Shown here: piece after piece, positions 18,162 through 28,491 of the stretch
How positions within the stretch are numbered: position 1 is the first letter of the stretch
Layout: the number at the start of each line of letters is the position of its first letter
Assembly (NCBI RefSeq): GCF_004353925.1
Contig: NZ_SMOK01000005.1
Span: forward strand, 62,001 to 126,000
Length of the DNA stretch: 64,000 bases
Reading direction: 5' to 3'
Origin: Pseudomonas sp. H9
Lineage (GTDB): Bacteria; Pseudomonadota; Gammaproteobacteria; Pseudomonadales; Pseudomonadaceae
Made by a program: the position numbers and the translations under genes
The notes under the pieces: model-generated
Told to the model about the DNA's origin: nothing
Database searches by the model: none
Seen by the model: only the letters and a program-made list of their open reading frames with translations

Positions 18162-18852
18162 GTAATACCGTCGGTTTCCGGGCTGCCGGAAACGGCGTTC
18201 GGCACACACGACTTCTCACGGTCGGTGTCAGGTGCGCAAGGGGTGGCGGGCCACCCCCGTGTCCAGCGACTGTCGAGCCAGACTGGAAATCCAGTACTGC
18301 CGAAGTCGCGACAACGCGTCCTGCTTGCTGTGGTGTCAAATGCACTCAGTCAGGAGGAGGAATCAGCCTTCGGCCGTGGACACCCCAAGGGCATCTTGAT
18401 CAAGACCGGGTCCGGTCGCCTGGCCAAAAGGCCTGTGGACTGGACGCAGTACTACACGGTCCGACGGTTGTGCATCTCCACCCTACACGTATCCCTGATA
18501 ATTCGGGTGCTGCCGCGCGCTGAATCCGCAACGGGTTGCATTTATCGCCAGCTCCGATACGGGAGCCCGCGCCTTTGTATGTCCAAGGCTGGTATTTCCG
18601 AAGCCTTCGCCGTGGCTGCGTGAAATTGACGGCACTGACAGAGTGGCATCGAAAAAAACTTCGGGGGAGGGCAAAACACCGCTCTTGTCGTTTTTATCGG
18701 TCTTCTCTGCACGGCGCTGGTGGCGATTCCAGGCAGTTCTGTAAACTGGCGAAAACCCCGTCGGACGGCCTCGCGTCCTCGAGATTTTGCGTCGGTCAGG
18801 GCCGGCTAGAAGCCGTGAGTCCGCTGGCCAGCCGCTTTTGGCGGCGTTCGCG
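18162..18852 (-). other. Long 5' leader of rne
   Basis: About 690 bases between the rne start and its likely promoter, with no supported gene on either strand; open frames here lack ribosome sites or family features. E. coli rne also has a long leader that RNase E cleaves to control its own level. By analogy this stretch may be an autoregulatory leader, but I cannot show homology from the sequence. Confidence 0.5.
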
Positions 18853-18881
18853 ACTATAGCAGCAATCATTAAGTGCTTCAA
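18853..18881 (-). promoter_or_regulatory. Sigma-70 promoter of rne
   Basis: On the minus strand, TTGAAG (18881-18876) and TATAGT (18858-18853) are 17 bases apart. Transcription would start near 18846, giving a leader of roughly 685 bases before rne. The -35 region lies only 17 bases from the -10-like element of the opposite rluC promoter. Confidence 0.7.
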
Positions 18882-18897
18882 ATCCATAAAAAATTGT

Positions 18898-18903
18898 TAT
18901 GAT
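18898..18903 (+). promoter_or_regulatory. Probable -10 element of rluC
   Basis: TATGAT ends 6 bases before the rluC ATG at 18910, with only a weak -35 candidate upstream (near 18875). If used, transcription would begin at or within a base or two of the start codon. No ribosome site precedes the ATG, which fits a leaderless message. Confidence 0.4.
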
Positions 18904-18909
18904 TGGCAA

Positions 18910-19866
18910 ATGACGACTAATGCCCCTCCGACCTCCGGCGTCCAGCTGATCGAGGTCGCGCCGGAACTTGCCGGCCAACGAATCGATAATTTTCTCATCA
19001 CAGCGCTCAAGGGTGTTCCCAAGACCTTGATTTACCGCATTTTGCGCAAAGGCGAAGTGCGGGTGAACAAGGGGCGGATCAAGCCCGAGTACAAGCTGCA
19101 GGCCGGTGACATCGTGCGTGTACCGCCCGTTCGTCTGCCGGAACGCGACGAGCCTGTGCCCGTGGCCCAGGGTTTGCTTGAGCGCCTGGAGGCTGCGATT
19201 GTCTACGAAGACAAAGCCTTGATCGTGCTGAATAAACCGGCCGGTATCGCCGTGCATGGCGGCAGCGGCTTGAACTTCGGCGTGATCGAAGCCTTTCGTC
19301 AGATGCGTCCGGACGCCAAGGAGCTGGAGCTGGTCCACCGCCTGGACCGTGACACTTCCGGCCTGCTGATGATCGCCAAAAAGCGCAGTATGTTGCGTCA
19401 CCTGCACGCCGCGTTGCGCGGCGATGGCGTTGATAAGCGCTATATGGCGCTGGTCCGTGGCCATTGGGCGACGGCGAAGAAGCAAATCAATGCACCGTTG
19501 CTCAAGAGCAATTTGCGTTCTGGCGAGCGGATGGTTGAAGTAAATGACGAAGGCAAGGAAGCGTTGACCCTCTTCCGAGTGCTGCGTCGCTTTGGTGAGT
19601 TCGCCACTATTGTCGAGGCGCGTCCGATCACTGGTCGCACCCATCAGATTCGGGTGCATGCCTTGCACGCCGGGCATTGCATAGCCGGCGACAGCAAGTA
19701 TGGCGATGAAGATTTCACCCGCGAGATTCGTGAGCTGGGTGGTAAGCGTTTGTTCCTGCACGCTTACGCCTTGACTGTGCCGCTGCCGGATGGGGGAGAG
19801 CTGAAGCTTGAGGCGCCCGTCGACGATATGTGGGCAAAAACTGTGGAGCGCTTGAGTGCGGCGTGA
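18910..19866 (+). CDS. rluC: 23S rRNA pseudouridine synthase C
   Basis: A 318-residue enzyme (E. coli RluC is 319) that makes pseudouridines in 23S rRNA near positions 955, 2504 and 2580. An N-terminal S4-like RNA-binding domain spans about 20-75 (RIDNFL...[18 protein letters not shown]). The catalytic domain contains the family motif [11 protein letters not shown], in which Asp146 is the expected catalytic residue, and [10 protein letters not shown] near the end. I chose the ATG at 18910; longer readings begin within the divergent promoter. No Shine-Dalgarno is visible. The next gene overlaps it by 11 bases. Confidence 0.95.
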   Translation: MTTNAPPTSGVQLIEVAPELAGQRIDNFLITALKGVPKTLIYRILRKGEVRVNKGRIKPEYKLQAGDIVRVPPVRLPERDEPVPVAQGLLERLEAAIVYEDKALIVLNKPAGIAVHGGSGLNFGVIEAFRQMRPDAKELELVHRLDRDTSGLLMIAKKRSMLRHLHAALRGDGVDKRYMALVRGHWATAKKQINAPLLKSNLRSGERMVEVNDEGKEALTLFRVLRRFGEFATIVEARPITGRTHQIRVHALHAGHCIAGDSKYGDEDFTREIRELGGKRLFLHAYALTVPLPDGGELKLEAPVDDMWAKTVERLSAA

Positions 19867-20533
19867 TTACGACCTGCTGATATTTGATTGGGACGGTACC
19901 CTGGCAGATTCGATCGGGCGTATCGTCGAGTCCATGCATCTGGCTGCCGGGCGTGCTGGTCAGCCGACCTGCGATGACGAAGCGGTCAAAGGCATCATCG
20001 GTTTGGCGCTGAGCGAGGCTATCAGCACGCTCTATCCGCACCTCGAAGCCGAGCAGGTGGCGGTGTTTCGTCAGCATTATGCTGATGTGTATATGGCTCT
20101 GGATGAGCAGCCGTCGCCGTTGTTCGAGGGCGTAGTGGAATCGCTGGAGGCGTTTCGTGCTCAGGGGTATCGTTTAGCTGTGGCCACGGGTAAGGCGCGT
20201 CGTGGTCTGGATCGCGTATTACGGGCCAATGGCTGGCAGGATTACTTCGATATCACCCGGGCTGCGGACGAAAGCCGCGGTAAGCCTCATCCGCAGATGC
20301 TGGAAGAAATTCTCGCCCATTGTCAGGTTGAGCCAGCGCGTGCGCTGATGGTGGGGGATTCATCGTTTGATTTGCTGATGGCCAGCCATGCAGGCATGCA
20401 TTCAGTGGCTGTCGGCTATGGGGCGATGTCGCTGGAGGCACTGGCTGCCTTCGGGCCGCAGGTCTGTATCGAGCACTTCTCACAACTGCAGGCCTGGCTG
20501 AGCCGGTCGCCTGTGGCAGGCATTCCAGGGTAG
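19856..20533 (+). CDS. HAD-superfamily phosphatase (phosphoglycolate phosphatase-like)
   Basis: A 225-residue HAD hydrolase, subfamily with a helical cap. Motif I is DWDGTL with the nucleophile Asp11 and Asp13. Motif II lies in VATGKARR, motif III uses the Lys in GKPHPQML and motif IV is VGDSSFD. All four are intact. The GTG at 19856 is the start: GGAG lies 7 bases upstream, inside the end of rluC, which it overlaps by 11 bases. Position between rluC and sppA is standard in Pseudomonas. The true substrate is unclear; phosphoglycolate is the usual but unproven annotation. Confidence 0.9.
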   Translation: MRRDYDLLIFDWDGTLADSIGRIVESMHLAAGRAGQPTCDDEAVKGIIGLALSEAISTLYPHLEAEQVAVFRQHYADVYMALDEQPSPLFEGVVESLEAFRAQGYRLAVATGKARRGLDRVLRANGWQDYFDITRAADESRGKPHPQMLEEILAHCQVEPARALMVGDSSFDLLMASHAGMHSVAVGYGAMSLEALAAFGPQVCIEHFSQLQAWLSRSPVAGIPG

Positions 20534-20539
20534 GTAAAC

Positions 20540-21523
20540 ATGGCTGATGAATGGAAGGCGCCGCGCGCCGAAGACAACGAAGAGCAAAAGAGCTGGAAAC
20601 TGCTCGAAAAAACCCTCCTGGCTGGTGTGCAAGAGCAGCGTCGTGCGCGGCGTTGGGGCATTTTTTTCAAGCTGCTGACGTTTGCTTATCTGTTTGGCAT
20701 GCTCGCGCTGTTCACGCCATTGATGAATGTGGATAAGGCTGCTTCCCGAAGTGTCAGTCACACCGCGCTGGTTGAGGTGCGCGGAATGATTGCCGATCAG
20801 GAGCCTGCCAGTGCCGATAATATCGTCGGTGGGCTGCGCGAGGCGTTCAAGGATTCGAAGACCAAGGCTGTCATCCTGCGTATCAACAGCCCGGGTGGAA
20901 GCCCGGTGCAATCGGGCTACATCTACGACGAGATTCGCCGCCTGCGGGCCGAGTATCCGCAAATCAAGCTGTATGCGGTGATCAGTGATCTGGGTGCTTC
21001 CGGTGCTTATTACATTGCCAGTGCAGCAGACGAGATTTATGCCGACAAGGCCAGTCTGGTGGGCTCCATTGGTGTGACGGCTGCCGGCTACGGTTTTGTT
21101 GGGACGATGGAAAAGCTGGGTGTCGAGCGCCGAACTTATACGGCGGGCGAGCACAAGGCCTTCCTTGATCCGTTCCAGCCGCAAAAACCAGAGGAGACTG
21201 CATTCTGGCAGGGCGTGTTGGAAACCACGCACAAGCAGTTCATTGCCAGCGTCAAGCAGGGGCGTGGCGATCGCCTCAAAGATAAAGAGCATCCTGAGTT
21301 GTTCAGCGGCTTGATCTGGTCTGGTGAGCAGGCGTTGGCGCTGGGCTTGGTCGACGGCCTGGGTAGCGCGGGTTATGTGGCGCGTGAAGTGGTTGGTGAA
21401 AAAGAGTTGGTCGACTTCACTGTTGAAGAGTCACCGTTTGATCGCTTTTCCAAGCGTCTGGGTACCAGCATTGCCGAGCGTCTCGCGCTGTGGATGGGCT
21501 TTCAGGGGCCGCAGTTGCGCTGA
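20540..21523 (+). CDS. sppA: Signal peptide peptidase SppA (36 kDa type)
   Basis: A 327-residue membrane-anchored serine protease that digests signal peptides after their release. A cytoplasmic N-terminal stretch of 40 residues leads into one membrane helix (about 40-62). The S49 peptidase domain follows, with INSPGGSP (115-122), the nucleophile Ser154 in LGASGAYYIAS and the likely general base Lys205 in AGEHKAFLDP. The length is of the short bacterial SppA class, half that of the E. coli protein. It lies 6 bases after the phosphatase gene and ends at a terminator. Confidence 0.94.
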   Translation: MADEWKAPRAEDNEEQKSWKLLEKTLLAGVQEQRRARRWGIFFKLLTFAYLFGMLALFTPLMNVDKAASRSVSHTALVEVRGMIADQEPASADNIVGGLREAFKDSKTKAVILRINSPGGSPVQSGYIYDEIRRLRAEYPQIKLYAVISDLGASGAYYIASAADEIYADKASLVGSIGVTAAGYGFVGTMEKLGVERRTYTAGEHKAFLDPFQPQKPEETAFWQGVLETTHKQFIASVKQGRGDRLKDKEHPELFSGLIWSGEQALALGLVDGLGSAGYVAREVVGEKELVDFTVEESPFDRFSKRLGTSIAERLALWMGFQGPQLR

Positions 21524-21537
21524 TTCCAAGTTGGATG

Positions 21538-21566
21538 AAAAAGCCGACCTTAAGGGTCGGCTTTTT
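21538..21566 (+). terminator. Rho-independent terminator of the rluC-sppA operon
   Basis: AAAAAGCCGACC and GGTCGGCTTTTT form a 12-base perfect stem around a short TTAAG-type loop, 15 bases after the sppA stop. Confidence 0.9.
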
Positions 21567-21575
21567 GCTTTCTGC

Positions 21576-21645
21576 GTAGGAGCGGGCTTGCCCCGCGATA
21601 GCGATTCGTCTGGCACATCGCCTCGCGGGGCAAGCCCGCTCCTAC
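21576..21645. repeat. Paired REP element
   Basis: Inverted GTAGGAGCGGGCTTGCCCCG arms around a variable middle, between sppA and the convergent maf gene, directly after the sppA terminator. Confidence 0.92.
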
Positions 21646-21653
21646 AGAGGGTT

Positions 21654-22232
21654 TCAGGGTAGGTCGACGCCTTCGTTCAGCAGCATGTCCACCAGGCGAA
21701 TTAGTGGCAGGCCAACCAGGCTGGTGGCATCGACGCCGTGGGTGCTCTGAAACAGGCTGACGCCAAGGCCTTCGGCTTTGAAGCTGCCAGCGCAGTCGTA
21801 GGGCTCTTCTGCGTGCAGGTAGCGTTCGATGCGCGCCAGTTCCAGCTCGCGCATGTACACCGTGAACGGCACGCAGTCGACCTGGCAGTGGCCGGTCTGA
21901 CTGTTGAGCAGGGCAAGGCCGGTTAGAAAGGTCACGTGGTTGCCGCTGGCAGCGAGCAGTTGCTCGCAGGCGCGGTCGAAGGTGTGCGGCTTGCCGAGAA
22001 TCTGCTCGCCCAGTACGGCCACTTGGTCGGAGCCGATGATCAAGTGGTCGGGGTGGCTGGCAGCCAGGGCCTGGGCTTTTTCCCGCGCCAGGCGCTTGAC
22101 CAGGTCGGCCGCCGGTTCTTCGGGCAGGCGTTGTTCATCGATATCGGGGGACGCCCAGTTGAATGGTAGGCGCAGGCGCTCAAGCAATTCGCGCCGATAA
22201 GGTGAGCTGGAAGCCAGTAATAAAGGCAGCAT
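21654..22232 (-). CDS. maf: Maf/YceF family nucleotide pyrophosphatase
   Basis: A 192-residue Maf-family house-cleaning pyrophosphatase that removes modified nucleotides; the YceF group prefers 7-methyl-GTP. The N-terminal motif LLASSSPYRRELLERL, the catalytic region IIGSDQVAVLG and the later GSFKAEGLGVSLF are all typical of the YceF rather than the dTTP-hydrolysing group. It is divergent from yceD with 95 bases between, and stands just beyond a REP pair at its 3' end. Confidence 0.92.
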   Translation of the reverse strand: MLPLLLASSSPYRRELLERLRLPFNWASPDIDEQRLPEEPAADLVKRLAREKAQALAASHPDHLIIGSDQVAVLGEQILGKPHTFDRACEQLLAASGNHVTFLTGLALLNSQTGHCQVDCVPFTVYMRELELARIERYLHAEEPYDCAGSFKAEGLGVSLFQSTHGVDATSLVGLPLIRLVDMLLNEGVDLP

Positions 22233-22289
22233 GGTAGACTCCTGGGCAAGTGAAACGATTCTAACATGCTGAACGGAGCCGAATTTCCT

Positions 22290-22318
22290 TTGACAGGGGC
22301 GGGGGTCATCCCTAGAAT
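22290..22318 (+). promoter_or_regulatory. Strong sigma-70 promoter of yceD-rpmF
   Basis: A perfect TTGACA (22290-22295) and TAGAAT (22313-22318) with a 17-base spacer sit 10 bases upstream of the yceD ATG, so the leader would be very short. Confidence 0.85.
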
Positions 22319-22327
22319 GCTGCGCCT

Positions 22328-22855
22328 ATGTTGAATGACCCGATTCCACCTCACGTTGACCCGCGCAAATTGGCCGACCGTGGCGTTTCTCTCGAAGGAA
22401 CACTGCAGCTCGCCGATTTGGAGAGACTCTGCGACCCGCTTTCCGACAATGTCGGTACGGTGCAGGCTAAATTCGATTTTGAGCGAGATGAGCAGAAGGC
22501 TGTGGTTATCCACACCGACCTGAGCGTCGAGGTCAAGATGGTTTGCCAGCGTTGTCTTGAGCTGGTCACCCTGCCGATCCACAGCGAATGTACTTACGCC
22601 GTGGTGAAGGAGGGTGCGAATACCCAGTCGTTGCCGAAAGGTTATGACGTGCTGGAACTGGGCGAAGATCCTTTGGATCTGCAGGCCTTGGTCGAGGAAG
22701 AGCTTCTGCTCGCCTTGCCCATCGTGCCTGCTCATCATCCGGAAGAATGCCAGCAGCCGGCGGGCGCCGATGAGCCCGAACCGAGCAAGGACGAGGTAAC
22801 ACGGTCCAACCCGTTCAGTGTATTGGCGCAGTTAAAGCGTGACCCAAACGTTTAG
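22328..22855 (+). CDS. yceD: YceD family protein (DUF177), 23S rRNA accumulation factor
   Basis: A 175-residue protein of the DUF177/YceD family. The family hallmark MVCQRCLE (about residues 62-69) is present. It nearly always stands directly before rpmF, as here (13-base gap), and in other bacteria is needed for normal 23S rRNA levels. The message probably starts only a few bases before the ATG, since the -10 element ends 9 bases upstream of it. No strong ribosome site is visible. Confidence 0.92.
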   Translation: MLNDPIPPHVDPRKLADRGVSLEGTLQLADLERLCDPLSDNVGTVQAKFDFERDEQKAVVIHTDLSVEVKMVCQRCLELVTLPIHSECTYAVVKEGANTQSLPKGYDVLELGEDPLDLQALVEEELLLALPIVPAHHPEECQQPAGADEPEPSKDEVTRSNPFSVLAQLKRDPNV

Positions 22856-22868
22856 GAGTTAATCAATT

Positions 22869-23051
22869 ATGGCTGTTCAGCAGAACAAAAAATCCCGCTC
22901 TGCCCGTGACATGCGCCGTTCGCACGACGCCCTCTCGGAAAACGCTCTGTCCGTAGAGAAAACCACCGGTGAAGTACACCTGCGTCACCACGTATCGCCA
23001 GAAGGCGTATACCGTGGTCGCAAAGTGATCGACAAGGGCGCTGACGAGTAA
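22869..23051 (+). CDS. rpmF: 50S ribosomal protein L32
   Basis: A 60-residue basic ribosomal protein. It begins [20 protein letters not shown] as in other gammaproteobacterial L32 proteins and lacks the four zinc-binding cysteines found in some L32 types. An AGGAG lies 10 bases before the ATG. It is co-transcribed with yceD, and plsX begins 3 bases after its stop. Confidence 0.97.
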
Positions 23052-23054
23052 TCC

Positions 23055-24065
23055 TTGTCCGCTCAGATCATCGCGATTGACGCAATGGGCGGGGACTTCG
23101 GTCCCCGCAGCATTGTTCAGGCAAGTATTGCTTGCCTTTCGGCTACTCCCTCGTTGCACCTGGCCCTCGTCGGTCAACCCTCCCTCCTTGAAGAGCTTAT
23201 CGCTGGCCAGTCGGCAGCGGATCGCGCGCGTCTGCAGATTGTTGCGGCCAGTGAGGTGATCGGCATGGATGAGCGCCCGTCCCAGGCGCTGCGCGGCAAG
23301 CCGGATTCATCCATGCGAATAGCGCTGGAATTATTGCGTGATGGCAAGGTTCAGGCCTGTGTGAGTGCCGGAAATACCGGTGCACTTATGGCGTTGTCGC
23401 GCTATGTGCTGAAAACCCTGCCGGGCATTGATCGTCCGGCCATGGTGGCGGCCATTCCAACCCAAACCGGTTATTGCCAGTTGCTCGACCTGGGCGCCAA
23501 CGTCGATTGCAGCGCGGAAAATTTGTTTCAGTTTGCGGTGATGGGCTCCGTGGCGGCTCAGGCGCTGGGGATTTCCCGGCCGCGGGTGGCGCTGCTGAAT
23601 GTCGGCACCGAAGACATCAAGGGCAATCAGCAGGTCAAGCTGGCGGCCAGTCTGCTGCAAAACGCGCGTGGGCTTAACTACATTGGTTTCGTCGAAGGCG
23701 ATGGCCTGTACCGTGGCGAAGCGGATGTGGTGGTGTGCGACGGTTTTGTCGGCAATATTCTGCTCAAGTCCAGTGAAGGCTTGGCGACCATGATCGGTTC
23801 GCGCATTGAAGCGCTTTTCCGAGGTGGACTTGCTTCGCGTCTGGCCGGGGCGGTGGCTATGCCGTTGCTCAAGCGCCTGCAAGCTGATCTGGCGCCAGCG
23901 CGACATAATGGCGCAAGTTTCCTGGGGTTGCAGGGTATCGTCATCAAAAGTCACGGCTCGGCAGGTGTGCAGGGCTTTCAGAGCGCCATTCAGCGTGCCT
24001 TGATCGAGATTCAGGAGAACTTGCCGCAGCGTCTGCATGGGCGCTTGGAAGATCTGTTGCTTTAG
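23055..24065 (+). CDS. plsX: Phosphate acyltransferase PlsX
   Basis: A 336-residue peripheral membrane enzyme that turns acyl-ACP and phosphate into acyl-phosphate, feeding phospholipid synthesis. The N-terminal [12 protein letters not shown] is the PlsX signature; [17 protein letters not shown] and [13 protein letters not shown] follow. The start is a TTG only 3 bases after the rpmF stop with no good ribosome site, so translation is probably coupled to rpmF. The yceD-rpmF-plsX-fab order links ribosome and lipid synthesis and is widely conserved. Confidence 0.95.
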   Translation: MSAQIIAIDAMGGDFGPRSIVQASIACLSATPSLHLALVGQPSLLEELIAGQSAADRARLQIVAASEVIGMDERPSQALRGKPDSSMRIALELLRDGKVQACVSAGNTGALMALSRYVLKTLPGIDRPAMVAAIPTQTGYCQLLDLGANVDCSAENLFQFAVMGSVAAQALGISRPRVALLNVGTEDIKGNQQVKLAASLLQNARGLNYIGFVEGDGLYRGEADVVVCDGFVGNILLKSSEGLATMIGSRIEALFRGGLASRLAGAVAMPLLKRLQADLAPARHNGASFLGLQGIVIKSHGSAGVQGFQSAIQRALIEIQENLPQRLHGRLEDLLL

Positions 24066-24195
24066 GCATCTGCCTCAGGAAGTGGTTAAATGTGACCGCT
24101 TGGTCTTCATTGCCATCCAAGTTTTCAGTTTCTGGTGCTCAGCCTGGTGCTGGGTACTTCATTTTCCGACGACAAGATCATTAGGGGCTTGTTCA

Positions 24196-25134
24196 ATGTC
24201 TGCATCCCTCGCATTCGTCTTTCCCGGTCAAGGTTCGCAGTCCCTCGGCATGCTCGCCGAGCTGGGCGCTCAGTATCCACTGATTATCGATACCTTCCGT
24301 GAGGCCTCCGAGGCTCTGGGCTATGACCTTTGGGCGCTGACCCAGAACGGTCCGGAAGAGCAACTCAATCAAACCGACAAAACCCAGCCAGCCATTCTCA
24401 CCGCCTCGGTCGCCCTGTGGCGCCTGTGGCTGGCTGAAGGTGGTGCGCGTCCAGCTTTTGTCTCCGGTCACAGCCTGGGCGAATACAGTGCGCTGGTTGC
24501 CGCTGGCAGTCTCAGCCTGGCTGACGCGGTCAAACTGGTTAAGCGTCGTGGCGAACTCATGCAAGAGGCCGTACCGGCCGGGCAGGGCGCTATGGCTGCG
24601 ATTCTTGGCCTGGATGACGCTGACGTCGTTGCTGTCTGTGCCGAAGCTGCGCAAGGCGAAGTGGTCAGCGCGGTAAACTTCAACTCGCCAGGCCAGGTGG
24701 TGATCGCCGGTGCCAAGGCCGCTGTCGAGCGCGCCATGGAAGCCTGCAAGGCTAAAGGCGCCAAGCGCGCACTGCCACTGCCAGTGAGCGTGCCTTCGCA
24801 CTGTGAACTGATGCGTCCTGCTGCTGAGCGTTTCGCCGAGTCGGTCAATGCCATCGACTGGAAAGCTCCGCAAATCCCAGTGGTGCAAAACGTCAGTGCG
24901 GCGGTTGCGGCTGACCTTGAAACCCTCAAGCGCGACTTGCTGGAGCAGCTGTACAAGCCTGTTCGTTGGGTCGAGTGCGTACAGACATTGGCCGCCAATG
25001 GCGCGCTGCAGTTAGTTGAGTGCGGTCCGGGCAAGGTCCTGGCCGGCTTGAACAAACGCTGCGCTGACGGCGTGAACACCTCTAACCTCAATACCCCGGA
25101 TGCTTTCGCCGCTGCCCGTGCGGCGCTGGCCTGA
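24196..25134 (+). CDS. fabD: Malonyl-CoA:ACP transacylase
   Basis: A 312-residue enzyme that loads malonyl groups onto acyl carrier protein. FVFPGQGSQ opens the protein. The nucleophile Ser93 sits in GHSLGEYSAL and the partner His202 in PSHCELM. The ATG at 24196 has AGGGG about 9 bases upstream; the frame is open far upstream but without family sequence. A 130-base gap separates it from plsX, in which I see no clear terminator, so read-through is likely. Confidence 0.96.
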   Translation: MSASLAFVFPGQGSQSLGMLAELGAQYPLIIDTFREASEALGYDLWALTQNGPEEQLNQTDKTQPAILTASVALWRLWLAEGGARPAFVSGHSLGEYSALVAAGSLSLADAVKLVKRRGELMQEAVPAGQGAMAAILGLDDADVVAVCAEAAQGEVVSAVNFNSPGQVVIAGAKAAVERAMEACKAKGAKRALPLPVSVPSHCELMRPAAERFAESVNAIDWKAPQIPVVQNVSAAVAADLETLKRDLLEQLYKPVRWVECVQTLAANGALQLVECGPGKVLAGLNKRCADGVNTSNLNTPDAFAAARAALA

Positions 25135-25150
25135 ATTAGGAGAAACTTGC

Positions 25151-25891
25151 ATGAGCCTGCAAGGTAAAGTTGCACTGGTAACCGGCGCCAGCCGTGGTAT
25201 TGGCCAGGCTATCGCCCTGGAGCTGGGCCGTCTGGGCGCTACCGTGATCGGTACTGCGACCTCCGCCTCTGGTGCCGAGCGCATCGCTGCCACTCTTAAG
25301 GAGCACGGCATCACCGGTACCGGTCTGGAGCTGAACGTGACCAGCGACGAGTCGGTTTCCGCCACCCTGGCCAAGATCCAGGAGCAGTTCGGTGCCCCGA
25401 CCATCCTGGTCAACAATGCTGGCATCACCCGCGACAACCTCATGCTGCGCATGAAAGACGACGAGTGGTTTGATGTCATCGATACCAACCTGAACAGCCT
25501 CTACCGTCTGTCCAAGGGCGTGCTGCGTGGCATGACCAAGGCGCGCTGGGGTCGTATCATCAGCATCGGTTCGGTTGTCGGTGCCATGGGCAACGTTGGT
25601 CAGGTCAACTACGCAGCGGCCAAAGCCGGCCTGGAAGGTTTCAGCCGTGCCCTGGCGCGTGAAGTGGGCTCTCGTGCAATCACCGTCAACTCGGTGACCC
25701 CGGGCTTCATTGACACCGACATGACCCGTGAACTGCCAGAGGCTCAGCGTGAAGCCCTGCAGGACCAGATCCCTCTGGGGCGTCTGGGCCAGGCACAAGA
25801 GATTGCCAATGTGGTGGCATTCCTGGCCTCCGAAGGCGCAGGTTATGTGACTGGCGCGACCATTCCGGTCAATGGCGGCATGTACATGTAA
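25151..25891 (+). CDS. fabG: 3-oxoacyl-ACP reductase
   Basis: A 246-residue NADPH-dependent short-chain dehydrogenase that reduces 3-oxoacyl-ACP in fatty acid elongation. The cofactor motif TGASRGIG lies at 11-18, the NNAG motif at 88-91. The catalytic Ser141, Tyr154 and Lys158 are in place (IGSVVG, NYAAAKAG). An AGGAG stands 9 bases before the ATG. It lies 16 bases after fabD. Confidence 0.97.
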   Translation: MSLQGKVALVTGASRGIGQAIALELGRLGATVIGTATSASGAERIAATLKEHGITGTGLELNVTSDESVSATLAKIQEQFGAPTILVNNAGITRDNLMLRMKDDEWFDVIDTNLNSLYRLSKGVLRGMTKARWGRIISIGSVVGAMGNVGQVNYAAAKAGLEGFSRALAREVGSRAITVNSVTPGFIDTDMTRELPEAQREALQDQIPLGRLGQAQEIANVVAFLASEGAGYVTGATIPVNGGMYM

Positions 25892-26086
25892 AACTAATGT
25901 GACGGATTGCTTCAAAAAAATGTCATACGAGCTGTCTAAAATCCGTTATAAAGCTGCAACCAGATTCTAGTCGGTTGGCAGGTGTGGTCTGGCGAGGCGT
26001 ATTACGCTTGAAAAGCAGACGTCTTTCTATACACTTACACACCGGCCAGCTGCCTGACATATGTCCATTAGGAGTGAAAACAAGGT

Positions 26087-26323
26087 ATGAGCACCATCGA
26101 AGAACGCGTCAAGAAAATCGTCGCCGAGCAACTGGGCGTTAAAGAAGAAGAAGTCAAGAACGACTCTTCTTTCGTTGAAGATCTGGGTGCCGATTCCCTT
26201 GACACCGTTGAGCTGGTGATGGCTCTGGAAGAGGAATTCGAGACCGAAATCCCTGACGAAGAAGCCGAGAAGATCACTACTGTTCAACTTGCTATCGACT
26301 ACGTCAACTCCCACCAGGGTTAA
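26087..26323 (+). CDS. acpP: Acyl carrier protein
   Basis: A 78-residue very acidic protein that carries growing acyl chains on 4'-phosphopantetheine. The attachment serine is Ser37 in the motif GADSLDTVE. Codon use and the AGGAG before the start suggest strong expression. The 195-base space after fabG probably contains its own promoter (a TATAAA-like element near 25947), and a terminator follows, so it can be expressed apart from its neighbours. Confidence 0.97.
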   Translation: MSTIEERVKKIVAEQLGVKEEEVKNDSSFVEDLGADSLDTVELVMALEEEFETEIPDEEAEKITTVQLAIDYVNSHQG

Positions 26324-26356
26324 GACGTTGTAGTCGTCGCTTCTTGTCATGAGAAA

Positions 26357-26388
26357 GCCGCACTGCCTTAATCGGCGTGCGGTTTTTT
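26357..26388 (+). terminator. Terminator after acpP
   Basis: CCGCAC (26358-26363) pairs with GTGCGG (26377-26382), with an inner GCC/GGC pair, followed by six T. It separates the abundant acpP message from fabF. Confidence 0.8.
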
Positions 26389-26428
26389 CTTTGCAAGACA
26401 TGTAGTCAATGTGAATAAGGAGAGTGCT

Positions 26429-27672
<1,244 letters not shown>

Positions 27673-27673
<1 letters not shown>

Positions 27674-28488
27674 TGCACAGTTGGGTTGATGGCCAGCCGG
27701 CGGATGCAGTCAATCTGCGAAGCCGGGCACTGGCCTACGGCGATGGCCTATTCGAGACCATCGCCGTTCGGGCCGGTCGGCCATCAATGCTCGACTACCA
27801 TCTCGAGCGCCTGGCGTTGGGTTGCCAGCGCCTGGCGATCAGCGTTGATCACGACCTGATTCGCGACGAGTTGTGCCGGTACGCCAGTGCTCTGGGCGAC
27901 GGTGTCCTCAAACTTATTCTTGTACGTGGCGACAGCCAGCGCGGCTATGCGCCGGCTGCTGATGTGCCGCCGCGGCGTATTCTTCAGGGCAGCCCCTTGC
28001 CCGTCTATCCGGCACAGCATGCCGAGCAGGGTATTCGTCTGTTTGCCTGCAGCACCCGGCTTGCCGAGCAACCATTGCTGGCCGGGCTCAAACACCTCAA
28101 CCGTCTTGAGCAGGTGCTGGCCCGTGCTGAGTGGCAAGATGCCGAGCATGCCGAAGGCTTGATGCGCGATACCTCGGGGCGGATTGTCGAAGGCGTTTTC
28201 AGTAACCTGTTCCTGGTGCACGACGGTGAACTGTTGACCGCCGACCTGAGCCGTTGCGGGGTGGCTGGTGTCATGCGGGCAGCCTTGATCGAGCAGGCCG
28301 CTGCAACCGGCATTGCCCTGCGTATTACCGACCTGTCTCTGCAAGACCTGGAGCAGGCGGATGAGGTGTTTGTCTGCAACAGCGTCTATGGTGTGTGGCC
28401 TGTACGTGCATTTACATCACTGAACTGGTCGCCGGGCCCGCTCACCCGTAAACTGCAGGCCATTGCCCGTACGTTACTGGATGCCTGA
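27673..28488 (+). CDS. pabC: Aminodeoxychorismate lyase
   Basis: A 271-residue PLP enzyme of fold type IV that converts 4-amino-4-deoxychorismate to p-aminobenzoate and pyruvate for folate synthesis. The N-terminal RALAYGDGLFET motif, the PLP lysine in LKHLNRLEQVLA and the segment GRIVEGVFSNLF are all as expected. It starts inside the fabF stop and is followed after 3 bases by mltG, the usual order in gammaproteobacteria. Confidence 0.94.
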
Positions 28489-28491
28489 TTT

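Noticed and set aside
14928..18623. A 1231-codon open frame on the plus strand, antisense to rne
   Set aside because: It is a shadow of the rne frame caused by the Arg/Glu/Pro repeats and G/C-rich codons. It has no ribosome site or family sequence, and rne on the other strand is certain.
25900..26086. An acpP promoter at TATAAA near 25947
   Set aside because: The -10-like hexamer is good but I found no convincing -35 at the right distance, so it is mentioned under acpP and not listed as a site.
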